A stretch of DNA of 64,000 nucleotides. It comes from Sycobia sp. Sy_11 (taxonomy: Eukaryota > Arthropoda > Insecta > Hymenoptera > Epichrysomallidae). Shown in pieces: positions 33,600 to 43,767 of this stretch (the first letter of the stretch is position 1; each line of letters starts with the position of its first letter). The position numbers were made by a program, and so were the translations under genes. The notes under the pieces were generated by a model. The model saw nothing but the letters and a program-made list of their open reading frames with translations. It had not been told where the DNA came from and searched no databases. The stretch is taken from positions 3,123,501-3,187,500 of the forward strand of contig JACCIC010000039.1 of NCBI GenBank assembly GCA_018907035.1, in the 5' to 3' direction.

Positions 33600-34340
33600 T
33601 AAAAATCCCTTGCCTTATCCCTTACGATGTCGGCGTCGATGCGTTAGCGCGCCTAGAGATACGAGGAGGGCGAAACGGGAGGGCGAGAAAAAATCGCTCC
33701 CGGGCGGGGAAAGAAACGATAATAACGATAAGAGGAAGTAAGAGGAAAAAGAAAAGGAAAAGCAGGAATGGCCGTCGTCGCGAAAAAGGTGAAAAACGGT
33801 CACGCGCGCGCGGTCCATAGAGTCGCGCAAGATTCATAAATCACCATCGGGGCCCATTCTATTCAAATGAAAGTCCCTCCTCTTGCGCTTCTATTTTCCC
33901 CTCTTATCGCTCCCTCCTCGCCCCTGCCGTCCTATCCTGCACACACTTCCCTCCGCCGTCCTCGTCCTCCTCCTGCCACCGAGCTCTGCTCCCTCCCCCT
34001 CACCGCGACAACCCCTCATTCGACCCCCTCGCCGCTTATCGTCATCTTTATCTTTCATTTGGCGAAACAGGCGTCGAGAGTGCCATCGATTGTTTTTCTT
34101 CGAACCCGTTACACGGGGCCCCCAAGAGATCTCGATGAATATTTCAACTTTATGCTAATAATATCGCGGCGACCCGCGGCTGAATTTTTTTCCCTCCCCC
34201 CCACCCCCGCACTCGCCCTCACTTGTGTTCTTCGTTCTCTTCTTCCTCTTATTTCTCTTGTTCCTGTTTCTTTTTCGTTTTTTGATATCCGAAAGCATTA
34301 TCTGAAAATTCAAGTGTTGAAATCTTCGGCGAATAGTTGG
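33600..34340. promoter_or_regulatory. GC-rich, pyrimidine-skewed island
   Basis: Purine-rich on the plus strand at 33650-33770, then pyrimidine-rich at 33870-34280. Frames are serine/proline/arginine-rich. No domain seen. Confidence 0.3.
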
Positions 34341-34361
34341 CACTGTCGCTGTTACTTCCAT

Positions 34362-34370
34362 TATATATAT

Positions 34371-34449
<79 letters not shown>

Positions 34450-34470
34450 CATATATGTGTATATATATTA
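34362..34470. repeat. Compound palindromic TA/CA/TA/TG/TA microsatellite
   Basis: Order TA, AC (34371-34379), AT (34379-34402), TG (34402-34426), TA. The AC and TG blocks are complementary around an AT centre, so the tract can extrude as a cruciform. Confidence 0.96.
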
Positions 34471-34479
34471 TGTCTGTAA

Positions 34480-35335
34480 TGAATAAAATACGACTACAGC
34501 GTACTGGGTCTTAGGCCATTCTCACTTGTCATTATGTAATTTTTAGCTTGCACCTGTCGTTCGTTGCCAATAATTTGAAATGAGCTCTTATGCTAAATGT
34601 GATCGCGCTCCGGCGCGATTTTACATAATTGTAGTTCAGATAATGAAAGGCGTGCTGCCAATACGATTTTACGTAAGATGCGCGGAAATGCGCGTTGTCA
34701 CGGCAAATCGTTGGAAGTTAGAAGAAAAAAAAAAATTATGCGGAGCATTTTTTTAGCGCACATTGCACGAGCTCGATAAGATATAATTAATAAATGTTGA
34801 GTTAGTTAAAAGAAATAATAATTGAGTATTATCGGCTAAACAGACACCTCATGCCAATCCAGTTTTCTGTTTCATTTTTTTAAGATCAGACAATTTTACC
34901 TAAGGCCCTGCTTACTGTATAGGATCCACTGTTTGATTCCAAACATAAAATCAAATTTCTAGATGGAAACCGCAATCGGTAATATCGAAAATGTAATTAA
35001 AATCAATCATCAGAATCCATGGTATTTTTGAAGAAATTCAAATACAACATATAGGTTAATAAGAACTAAAATATTCTGCAATTTTATAGAAAAATACCGA
35101 GCGTTCGTGTAACACATCAGTTATAAATATCCAATGTATGTTTAAGTAAAAAAATTTACTCATTATTCGATAAAAATTCCACTACTAATGACAATTACGT
35201 TTTATCTCTGTATTCCTCTTAAGCGTTACAATTGAATAATGGGCATTAAAATATAAGGTGCGTACATGAAGTTACGTTTTCAGAAGTGCTAAAAATAATT
35301 AATTAATCCGATTCAAATGATATACACTTGCGCAC
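34480..35335. other. AT-rich spacer, no gene seen
   Basis: No open frame or repeat of note. Confidence 0.5.
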
Positions 35336-35337
35336 TT

Positions 35338-35361
35338 ACACGCGCGCGCGCGCGCGCGCGG
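35338..35361. repeat. (CG)10 run
   Basis: Pure CG dinucleotide run at 35341-35360, a classic Z-DNA sequence. A shorter CG run lies at 35801-35813. Confidence 0.97.
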
Positions 35362-36150
35362 GTTCACACACATGTGAATTTTTTCTTCAACGTAAAGAAA
35401 AATCCATATTCTCGCGTGTACGCGCACGAATAATCGAGGAATACCATCGACAATGCGTTGCGATAATCATACGATCTGGACTTTACGCCGACTCTCGAGA
35501 TTAAATTTCATAATCTCTGAACAATTAGCATTTTCTCCGTTGTAAGTCGGACAATTTGCGCGTTAAGAGCGCGTTATTTTTCTTTCTACCCAGTGCACAT
35601 ATAAACACGAGCGTACGACCGACAAAGACACTTTCCAATGCCGATGTAAAATAATTTATTCTCGTTATATATATATATATAATCTTTAACCATTTGGCGT
35701 TCTCATAGGTATTAATCAATTTGTTCGCAATGAGTCTCCGTTGTCCTGCGCGTCGCGATACTCGATTCTCCTCCAACCTTCAGATTTGTTCTTCACGCGT
35801 GCGCGCGCGCGCGTGAATATGCGCATGTATGAGATTGTGATTGTGCGTTCGAAAATAAGTAATTATCTCAAAAGTAAAGAAAGACGGCTCTTTTATTATT
35901 AATGAATTTCTGCGTGTCAGAAGATAAAAATCGGTCCAATTTTGCCTCGCATGCAGATGATTCGACAACGAAAAACTAAATGAAAATCAATCGATTAAAT
36001 ATTATCATGCTTATCGAATGAGCTGTAAGCAATGGGAAGATAAAGAGGAACTTGATGTCCAATGCGCGATCTATATCTGTTTCTCTGTTTCCAACGGGCG
36101 AGAGTGTACGCAGTGTATTATAAACATTCCTAAGCCAACTTTACCTATAC
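35362..36150. other. Mixed spacer
   Basis: No supported gene; frames at 35525-35968 on the minus strand lack splice sites or recognisable motifs. Confidence 0.5.

Positions 36151-36151
<1 letters not shown>

Positions 36152-36197
<46 letters not shown>
36152..36197. repeat. (TA)n microsatellite
   Basis: About 23 TA units. Confidence 0.97.
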
Positions 36198-36199
<2 letters not shown>

Positions 36200-36640
36200 C
36201 CATAACTTGACAATTTCCATGTGCGTCTGTGTGTAACTACGAAAAACATCCGAGTTGCATCTATTGCGGGAGAAAATTTTTCTTCTTACTATTATTATTT
36301 CTCGATCGGCGGCCGGTTATGGCCCGAATAGTCAATAACATACGGGAATTTAAATGGCGCGCGCGAGCGACAAACGACCGAATTAACGACAGCGCGGAGC
36401 GTACTCTCTCAAACACGCGCGTGCACGGCGACTTGTAAACGTGTAGGCGGTTTGAAAATAAAAAAAAAAACTCTGAGCGTGAGAGGGAGTTTTTCTCGCG
36501 ACGGAGGTCTGACCAATCCTCGTTCATTCTACTGACGCGCACGGGCGCTTCGAGGAAGTGCAGAGCACGCTTATGTATTAAGCGTTGCTTATTTGGTCCT
36601 GTCTCTCTGTTTCTCTCGTTCTCTCTCTCTTTCCTATCTC
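36200..36640. other. Spacer with small GC-rich patch
   Basis: CpG-rich at 36350-36560; frames on both strands are unconvincing. Confidence 0.4.
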
Positions 36641-36647
36641 ATCTCTG

Positions 36648-36649
<2 letters not shown>

Positions 36650-36700
<51 letters not shown>

Positions 36701-36707
36701 ATATATC
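36650..36707. repeat. (AT)n microsatellite
   Basis: About 24 AT units and a short second run. Confidence 0.97.
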
Positions 36708-36709
36708 CA

Positions 36710-36879
36710 CACGTGTCCCTCGAACCGGGCTGAGCAGAGCGCGCTAATAAAGTTGCCCGGTTATCGGCACGCGGCTTGCTGCTGTGGGGCCTCCCCCTCA
36801 ATAAAGAGCCGACGCGCAATCGTCTACTCCTACTGCTGCTGCCGCTCTTGCCATGACGCTCCGTGCTTCTTCAAAGCCG

Positions 36880-36910
<31 letters not shown>

Positions 36911-36990
36911 ATTAGGTTGTTTTTTCACTCATCGCAATGCGCACGCTCGGGTGTGCGAGCGCGAGCCGCGGCCCGATGTGTCGGCGATAA
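36710..36990. promoter_or_regulatory. GC-rich island between TA runs
   Basis: CpG-rich, with a CT run at 36880-36908. No gene supported. Confidence 0.3.
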
Positions 36991-36995
36991 CTGCC

Positions 36996-37041
<46 letters not shown>
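36996..37041. repeat. (TA)n microsatellite
   Basis: About 23 TA units. Confidence 0.97.
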
Positions 37042-37044
<3 letters not shown>

Positions 37045-37125
37045 CAGTATTCGGATCCGCTCACCCTTTGCTTCTCGCGTTCTTTCTTTTATTCCTCTCT
37101 CCCTCTTCCCCCTCTCTCATTCTCT

Positions 37126-37128
<3 letters not shown>

Positions 37129-37179
<51 letters not shown>
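37129..37179. repeat. (TA)n microsatellite
   Basis: About 25 TA units, preceded by a CT-rich stretch. Confidence 0.97.
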
Positions 37180-37181
<2 letters not shown>

Positions 37182-37212
37182 TACTACTCTTCGAGGAAGA
37201 AAGAGAGAGAGC

Positions 37213-37215
<3 letters not shown>

Positions 37216-37259
<44 letters not shown>
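37216..37259. repeat. (GA)n microsatellite
   Basis: About 22 GA units. Confidence 0.97.
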
Positions 37260-37261
<2 letters not shown>

Positions 37262-37450
37262 CGGTGTTGAGCGTCGTTAAACGCGTCGAACTCCGCTTCA
37301 CCTGCGGTTCCGTATTATATATGCTTTACTTTATAATACAGCGCGCCCGGGAGGTGTGTATGCTTCGAATCGGTGTTCCAAGAATTTTTTTCTCGCTCGC
37401 CTGGTAGAGGCGAAACAGTTATACGATTTATATTGTGTGTGCCTATATGT

Positions 37451-37463
37451 ACATATATATATA

Positions 37464-37509
<46 letters not shown>
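37451..37509. repeat. (TA)n microsatellite
   Basis: TA run with an internal AGTA interruption. Confidence 0.96.
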
Positions 37510-37512
<3 letters not shown>

Positions 37513-37665
37513 CACCCACACATTATACACGACTCTATATGCAGTAATAATCTTCGGTACACTATAAGGTACAATAGTGTTTTGATAAAGGTCGATAGAA
37601 TTTTTACGATTTCTTTATCCCAATGATTTATAGGGCGTCGGCTGTATATCTCGCCGAAATGATTC

Positions 37666-38074
37666 TTACCGCCTTTATGCGTTACGGCAAATATTCCAAT
37701 TGTATTCGAACGACAGGACGGGCGCGAGGCGGGGGCGTTGGTGGCTTAGAAAGCGATACGGGCTTTTAAAGCCAACGTTCACGTAGACCGTTGCGGTCGG
37801 CTGTACAGCTGGGCGAACGTTAAAACGTCACGGACCGGTCCTAATACGTCAGAAGCCGTTCGTTCGGATGCGAGATGCGGCGAAAATTCGCAACTAATAT
37901 CAAAACTACGATATTCACACGATAGGGTTTGCATCGGGCTTTCCCACAGATATTGGGATACGTCCAATCTCTGTGTAAGTCGTTCCATAATTAAAATATT
38001 ACAATCCTATGCTTTTTCAAGCGATGCGGGTCTAAATTGTAATTATCAATTTTTGGATATGCAGAATTATTAAG
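37666..38074. other. Open on both strands, coding status unclear
   Basis: On the plus strand one frame is open for about 108 codons, from after TAG (near 37747) to TAA (near 38071), with no ATG until the end. It reads RCGRLYSWANVKTSR and onward, with several cysteines. A GTAAGT donor lies at 37974. On the minus strand 69 codons start with ATG at 37988 (MERLTQRLDVSQYLWES and onward) and stop at 37779. At most one can be real. No family is recognised and no acceptor fits well, apart from TTTCCCACAG at 37948. Confidence 0.2.
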
Positions 38075-38900
38075 GAACGATAATCGTAAATATACGAACT
38101 AATAGATACGTTAGGTTTAGTTGCAGGAATTGACAAGTTCCAAGGCCAAACATCTTAATTCGCATAAGAATTGATTTGCACTCGGATTATAATACTTGTC
38201 GTATATATGTCTCGATCTAATAAATCACAAATTTAGTCTACTTTATCATTAAAAAATGTAACCACAATAAAAAATGTTACATATTTCGAAAGCGAATTAA
38301 TATTTGTATTCATATTTGTCATTTACAAAAAGAAAAAAAAAATAATGTTTCGTTCGAAAAATTACGTCTCTCCGATAATTACCTCCGACAAAGTTGTGAC
38401 GTGCCAAATAATCTGGACAATGCTAGATAACAATATCAATAATCTTTTTACCTTGAAATTCATAAATTTATTTAATAATTCCTGTCAAGCAGTGGTATCA
38501 TTTTCTTTTAGCAATTACTTTTGAATTATGTCAGCCGTTAAAAAAACCCAGAAACGTGGCTTTTTCCCCTCTTTTTGTGCTTTAGGTATTATTTTTGTTT
38601 TTTGTTTTTTTGTTTTTTTTTTTTTTGTTTTTAATAAAGAAACTAAGTTCCTATGGAAAGACTAACCATTAATCTCGAACCGATCTTGTCAATTGCATGC
38701 AATCACGGAAATTGCATGTACCAAGGCGAGTCGTTTTGCGCAGCTTTCTAAAAGGTACGCGAAAGAGGATGGTATAGAAAGAAGGAGACGGTGAGTGGGG
38801 GGAAAAAGAGAGATGGAGAGGGAAGAAGGAAGACTATTTCAATTATTGTAATAACCAGCGGGATTGGCGTATTTAAAGTAAAAAATAAATTCTCATTAAC
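38075..38900. other. AT-rich spacer
   Basis: No gene. It includes a T-rich (TTTTTG)n tract at 38596-38634. Confidence 0.5.
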
Positions 38901-39132
38901 GGCCCGTTCAGTCAACCGCAATCCGATGATAGGAACAGAGAGAAAGAGAGAAAGAGAGGGAGACAGATAGAAAGAGAGAAAGAGGGATAGGGAGAACTAG
39001 GGAATAGAAGAAGAGGAAATCAGTAGGGAGAGACGCACAGAGAGAGAGAGAGAGAGAGGGAGGGTGGGGCTGCATCGCACTGGCACCGAAATATTCCGTC
39101 ATTCGACTAAGTATAAGCGCAAAGAAAAGGGG

Positions 39133-39180
<48 letters not shown>

Positions 39181-39583
39181 ATACATATATACAGGAAGCC
39201 GAGAGGAGAAAACGACTGTATTGCCGAGATTAAAGAGCGAAGGACGCGAGGCGGGAGCGCGACCGATGCGTCGTCGTCGGTCCCCTCGTGACTCGGCCGT
39301 CCGGTCGCGGTCATGCGCCACGTGTACATATGCACACGTACACATACCGCGCGTACCCTCGATCGGAACGCCCGACTTCGTTTTTTTTTTTCTTACCTTT
39401 TTCTTTTTCGGTATTTTTCGTTTTGTTCGTTTTTGTTGCCGTTGTTGTCGTCGTTGTTGCGACTCTACTCTGCGTTTCATTGTTTTACCTTTCTCTTTCG
39501 GGACCCTTTGCTTTCTTTTCTCCCCCTCCCCATCCCCGCGCGACCCGCGTATCTTTTTTCTTTATTCTTCCTTGACATAATGT

Positions 39584-39590
<7 letters not shown>
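38900..39590. promoter_or_regulatory. GC/purine-rich island with CA run
   Basis: GA-rich at 38935-39062, CA run at 39133-39190, CpG-rich at 39200-39370. Frames are repeat-driven. Confidence 0.3.
39133..39190. repeat. (AC)n microsatellite
   Basis: About 20 AC units, then ATAC units. Confidence 0.97.
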
Positions 39591-39661
<71 letters not shown>

Positions 39662-39673
39662 TATATATATATA

Positions 39674-39723
<50 letters not shown>
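39583..39723. repeat. Longest TA tract in the window
   Basis: About 140 bp of TA with GTAC and AGTA interruptions. Confidence 0.97.
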
Positions 39724-39726
<3 letters not shown>

Positions 39727-39980
39727 GTGCGACCGTAGTCGCGCGCAGACTTTTGTTTCCACTCGGTTAACAATCCCTATATATATATACATATATATGC
39801 GCCGTTTCGCTGCGCTTCCGTGGCCTTCATTTTTGCGCCTACCTATTTATTTTTCCTGGGTCGCGTCGTCGCTTCTCCCCGCCCCCCCCTCCTCTGCCTG
39901 ACATACGCTAAAACTTCGACAAGAAGTATGAATGGATCTCATTTCTTTTCTCTGCCTTTAAATTAGCTACACGAGTATAG

Positions 39981-40008
<28 letters not shown>
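39981..40008. repeat. Poly-T run (28 T)
   Basis: Pure T homopolymer. It could be the tail of a reverse-inserted retroposon, but no SINE head was found beside it. Confidence 0.95.
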
Positions 40009-40011
<3 letters not shown>

Positions 40012-41070
40012 CGTTCTGAAATGATTTGAGGGAGGAACGATTCTCCGTGTTTCGTAGGTAAACAGCGGGGATTTCGCATTGCGAGAGATCGGATGCGCGT
40101 CGGGACAATGCACCGCGAATCGCCGCGCGCTGATGACGAAGGGATAGCCTCTGTTGTCGTGAATGCAGTGGATTACTTAAGTATGCTTGAAAATGAATTG
40201 TAATTGAAAAATTGTCAGGTAGTTTGTGATTTTCCGGATTTACAAAAATTAAGAAGGTACTCAGTGTTGATTTGCCATTCATGGTTGTCTTGTTTAGTAA
40301 TAATTTTTATATTAATTAAAAGATTTGGCCAAAAAATTTCGTTAATCGAAAAAAAAGTCATCTGAGAATGAATACTATTATTTACCATTTTATAACGTTT
40401 ATTGAATAAAATTCGGTTCGTACATCTAGATGGCGTCGAATAATTTGGATGAATATGATAATAAATTCATTACCAAGCGAGTGGCACACTGGAAAATTAC
40501 TTAAGACCGATACATCGGCCGAGCGCGAATTTCAATATGTTATTGTTGAAAACTATGTTTTTTATCGTATCAACAGAGGAACTTTTAGTTAATCGTGTAC
40601 AGGAAAGAAGGTAAAATAAGACAATAATTAATTAGCTCAAAGGTCAATAATATCTTCATGAAACGTCATTATATAATTCTAATTCGATGCTTTCTATTCA
40701 TACGATGAAGTGTATTCAACAGCAGTTTTCTCGAATTCAAGCTCATTTGATCCATCGGTTTTATGAGAAATCTCATTAGGATTAGCGAATTAGGAGTTTC
40801 CACGTATTTTCCGTAACGATTTCAAATGATGCGGATTTAAAGAGGTCACTTACCCCTTAATTTCATGCTATTAATACACTATATACTTATATTTTTATCG
40901 ATAGATATATTTTATGAACAATGTTTATTAATGAATTTGAATGATTTTATTTTTATTTTTCATGATAAAGCTGGTGTACCAACTCAAGACCGATACTGGA
41001 ATAATATACTCAAAATTCACGCTATTGTTTAGAAATTAACATTATACTTTGGTATGGATAGTATGTCCAA
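40009..41070. other. AT-rich spacer, no gene seen
   Basis: Only short background frames. Confidence 0.5.
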
Positions 41071-41072
41071 AT

Positions 41073-41210
41073 CAGTGGTTCGGAAACCACTGTAGGTCCA
41101 CGGAAATTCGCAATGATTCACGGATCTGCACGAATAAGAATAGAGTAGCAACAATGAAACGTTTTGGATCACGACCGGCCGATGTAGCGAAAGCCAGGTG
41201 CGGCCGGTAA
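41073..41210. mobile_element. Possible hAT-type transposon terminus
   Basis: CAGTGGTTCGGAAACCACTG followed by TAGGTCCACGGA resembles the CAGTGGTTC-type ends and GGTCCGTGGA-type subterminal sequence of hAT elements. The first 20 bases form a hairpin (8-bp arms). A second 8-bp inverted pair, ACCGGCCG/CGGCCGGT, lies at 41174-41208. No opposite end or transposase was found. Confidence 0.3.
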
Positions 41211-41870
41211 TGTTTATCTAACAAAACATAACTTAGCGATTTTTTTTATGTACGATAGGCTATCTCATAAAGCGCTCCAACATGATAAATAGAATAAGAA
41301 TTAAATCAAAAGTTTATCAACTAGAATATTTTGGAACTATATATAAAACACTTCCATCTTCATTGGTATTATTTTTCAAATTCATACTACTGATCGCATT
41401 ATCAACGGAAAATTTTTTTCCCTGAATTATTTAGCTCGCCGTCGCTTAAAAGTTATTAAAAGACGTTTTTTTTTTGTTTGTAAACAAATTAAAAAACTTT
41501 TTTATATAAAGACTCGTGTTGGCATAAAAATCAACAGGACATACCTTAATGAATCAACGATAACGCGATACCGTCGACAGCACCCAAATACCACAATTTG
41601 TCGATCTCCATTAATTGTTGTGATTTTATCATTCGATTAGTTTTATAAATCCGCGCAGACGACAATTAATTACGCGCGGAAGAATATAATCTGTAAAATT
41701 AAAGAAACAATCGGCTGTGTACGGATCTCGAATATTCGATTCTTTCTGTATACATATATACGTAAATATTCGGCATTGCGCAACGATCCAATCAGTCGCA
41801 TTCTTTCGAGAGCGAGACATATAACAAAAGTTCCACCGCATGCTGATATTTTATTTCTACAAACGCCTCT
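41211..41870. other. AT-rich spacer
   Basis: No gene. Minus frame 41629-41841 has no support. Confidence 0.5.
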
Positions 41871-41875
41871 ACATC

Positions 41876-41903
41876 TCTCCCTCTCTCTCCTCTCTCTCTC
41901 TCT

Positions 41904-41954
<51 letters not shown>
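41876..41954. repeat. (CT)n then (TA)n compound microsatellite
   Basis: CT 41876-41905, TA 41907-41954. Confidence 0.96.
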
Positions 41955-41958
<4 letters not shown>

Positions 41959-41959
41959 C

Positions 41960-42840
41960 ATACACTTTCCTTTCTTGGCAATCCATCCTCATATATATAC
42001 TTCCTCCCCTCCCCCCGCCACGACGTCGCCGTTTTACACCATCGTGCAATTTAATCAGTTATCCTCCGAAGCTCCGACATTCTTAACCGCCCATCCCCTG
42101 CTGACTTTTATCTCCTCCCTTTATACCTTTATACCATATCACACACATACGCACATGCACACATATACACACACAAAATATCTATATATAAACACACTTT
42201 ACGCTCCTTTATACATTTGTTATATACCTCTATACACATATATATCTATAGATATGTAGACACATACACACACACGCGCGCGCGCGCTCGCACACTCATT
42301 CTCAGCTTTCTCTTCGAGCGTCCTCGACGCCCCGCGCCTCTTCTCGCACTCTCGCGCGCGTTCATCTTTTTGCACGGCGGCAGCGGCGGCGGCAGGCGCA
42401 TCCCATATAAATACAACGCGATTCTGCATGGTTATTCCGCTCGCCGCGGCCGATGCCGCCCGTATAGCTGAGCGCATATTATATACATATACTTACATGC
42501 ATTATTTACGCGCACACGCGCGCGTCCGTGCCGCGCGCGCCAAGAGTATATATATAAACAGGCAAGAAGGGGGAGAAGAGGCAGTTAAACCGTCTAACGG
42601 TGAATTCGCACTTGCGAGCACACACAAAAACGCAGACATACACAAACAAATACGCGCGCAGAGAGATACAAGAGGAGCAGGCGTAAAATCATCGTCGAAA
42701 TGCGCGTAAACACGCCGTGTGTCATCCACGTGCGCGCGCACAGTAGTGCCCGGGCGCGACAGTAGCCGGTGCGCGCCTCTTCTTTCTCGCCGGTTTATCT
42801 ATAATATACCGGACAAGTGCACCGGGCGAATAACCTCGCG
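41960..42840. promoter_or_regulatory. Pyrimidine-rich then CpG-rich island
   Basis: CA/TA tracts (42140-42290) with CA to CG alternation at 42266-42287. CpG-dense from 42290 to 42840. Frames are low-complexity. Confidence 0.3.
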
Positions 42841-42842
42841 CG

Positions 42843-42844
<2 letters not shown>

Positions 42845-42893
<49 letters not shown>
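42845..42893. repeat. (TA)n microsatellite
   Basis: About 24 TA units. Confidence 0.97.
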
Positions 42894-42897
<4 letters not shown>

Positions 42898-43065
42898 AAG
42901 AAGTCGCAACAAGGCTGCGTGTGTATGCGCGCAAGCATACGCACGCAGACCGAAACAACCGAGACGACTTGTTGTTATGTCGCCCCCCTCCCCGCGCCTT
43001 CTTACCCTAGTGGTAGATACACTACTCTGCGAATCTGGGTCAACGCGTGGCTTTGGTTAATTAGA

Positions 43066-43068
<3 letters not shown>

Positions 43069-43101
<33 letters not shown>
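43069..43101. repeat. (TA)n microsatellite
   Basis: About 16 TA units. Confidence 0.95.
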
Positions 43102-43105
<4 letters not shown>

Positions 43106-43620
43106 TATATACACATACATATGGTTGGATGAGAATCTCGGCGTGCCGGCGTGCCGGGCTCCGACGGTAATTGCCCTCGGTTTGCGCGATTGAATTAAAG
43201 TCTCGCGCGCCGCGGCTATATCATCGCGAATATAATGTGGAGCGCGCTCGCGCGCGAGTCTCTGCTAATTGAAATAATTTCAAGAGGTGGGCGTACTTCA
43301 AATGGCTTTTATTTTACTCGTGCGCGCGAACTATTTTACGGGGAATTCCGATTGTTTCCGCAGGCGTTGAGCTCGCGCGCGACTGGCCAGCGAAACGTGC
43401 CGTTGCTCAGATCGAAGGCGATCCACGGCCGAAAGTGCCCGAGATTGTATAACTTTGACGCTTAACGCGTAACACGACGGTGTACGCGCGCTCTATTCGA
43501 TGGTATTTCGCTTGGTATTCTATTTATCCGGCATAATAGAAAGCTCGGCTGACTTACGGGCCGAGGCATCGTGGCATCTGTGTTGATGATGAAATTAAAG
43601 CGCGAAAACGTAGTTTACAC
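43102..43620. other. Moderately GC-rich spacer
   Basis: Plus frame 43235-43465 is not supported by splice sites or motifs. Confidence 0.45.
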
Positions 43621-43702
43621 ACAGCTGATTAAGGACGTCGTGGGTCAGCTAACTGTAATAATGACATTGGCATTGACGGATCATCGTTCGATGTAATTTC
43701 AG

Positions 43703-43767
43703 GATCATTACAATGTCACGGTCACTGAAATAGCGACCCCAATGTTTGACCTCGGATTCCGAAAGAG
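43703..43767 (+). CDS. Candidate internal exon (DHYNVTVTEIATPMFD...)
   Basis: The acceptor TTCGATGTAATTTCAG ends at 43702, and the donor AAAGAG|GTGAAT begins at 43768. The 65-bp segment starts in phase 0, reads DHYNVTVTEIATPMFDLGFR and then K, and leaves two bases. It carries one N-x-T sequon and mixed composition. The other two frames contain stops. Its end phase fits the one-base start of the 55134 segment. The pyrimidine tract is short. No family is recognised. Confidence 0.35.

Noticed and set aside
37949..37973. 25-bp micro-exon between TTTCCCACAG and GTAAGT
   Set aside because: Motifs are good but the length is too short for any coding evidence; mentioned only with the larger open region.
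39981..40008. Retroposon insertion inferred from poly-T
   Set aside because: No SINE or processed gene body and no target duplication found beside it.
43665..43728. miRNA-like hairpin (TGACATTG with CAATGTCA)
   Set aside because: Only 8 bp pair cleanly and the inner stem is irregular; no known miRNA seed recognised.
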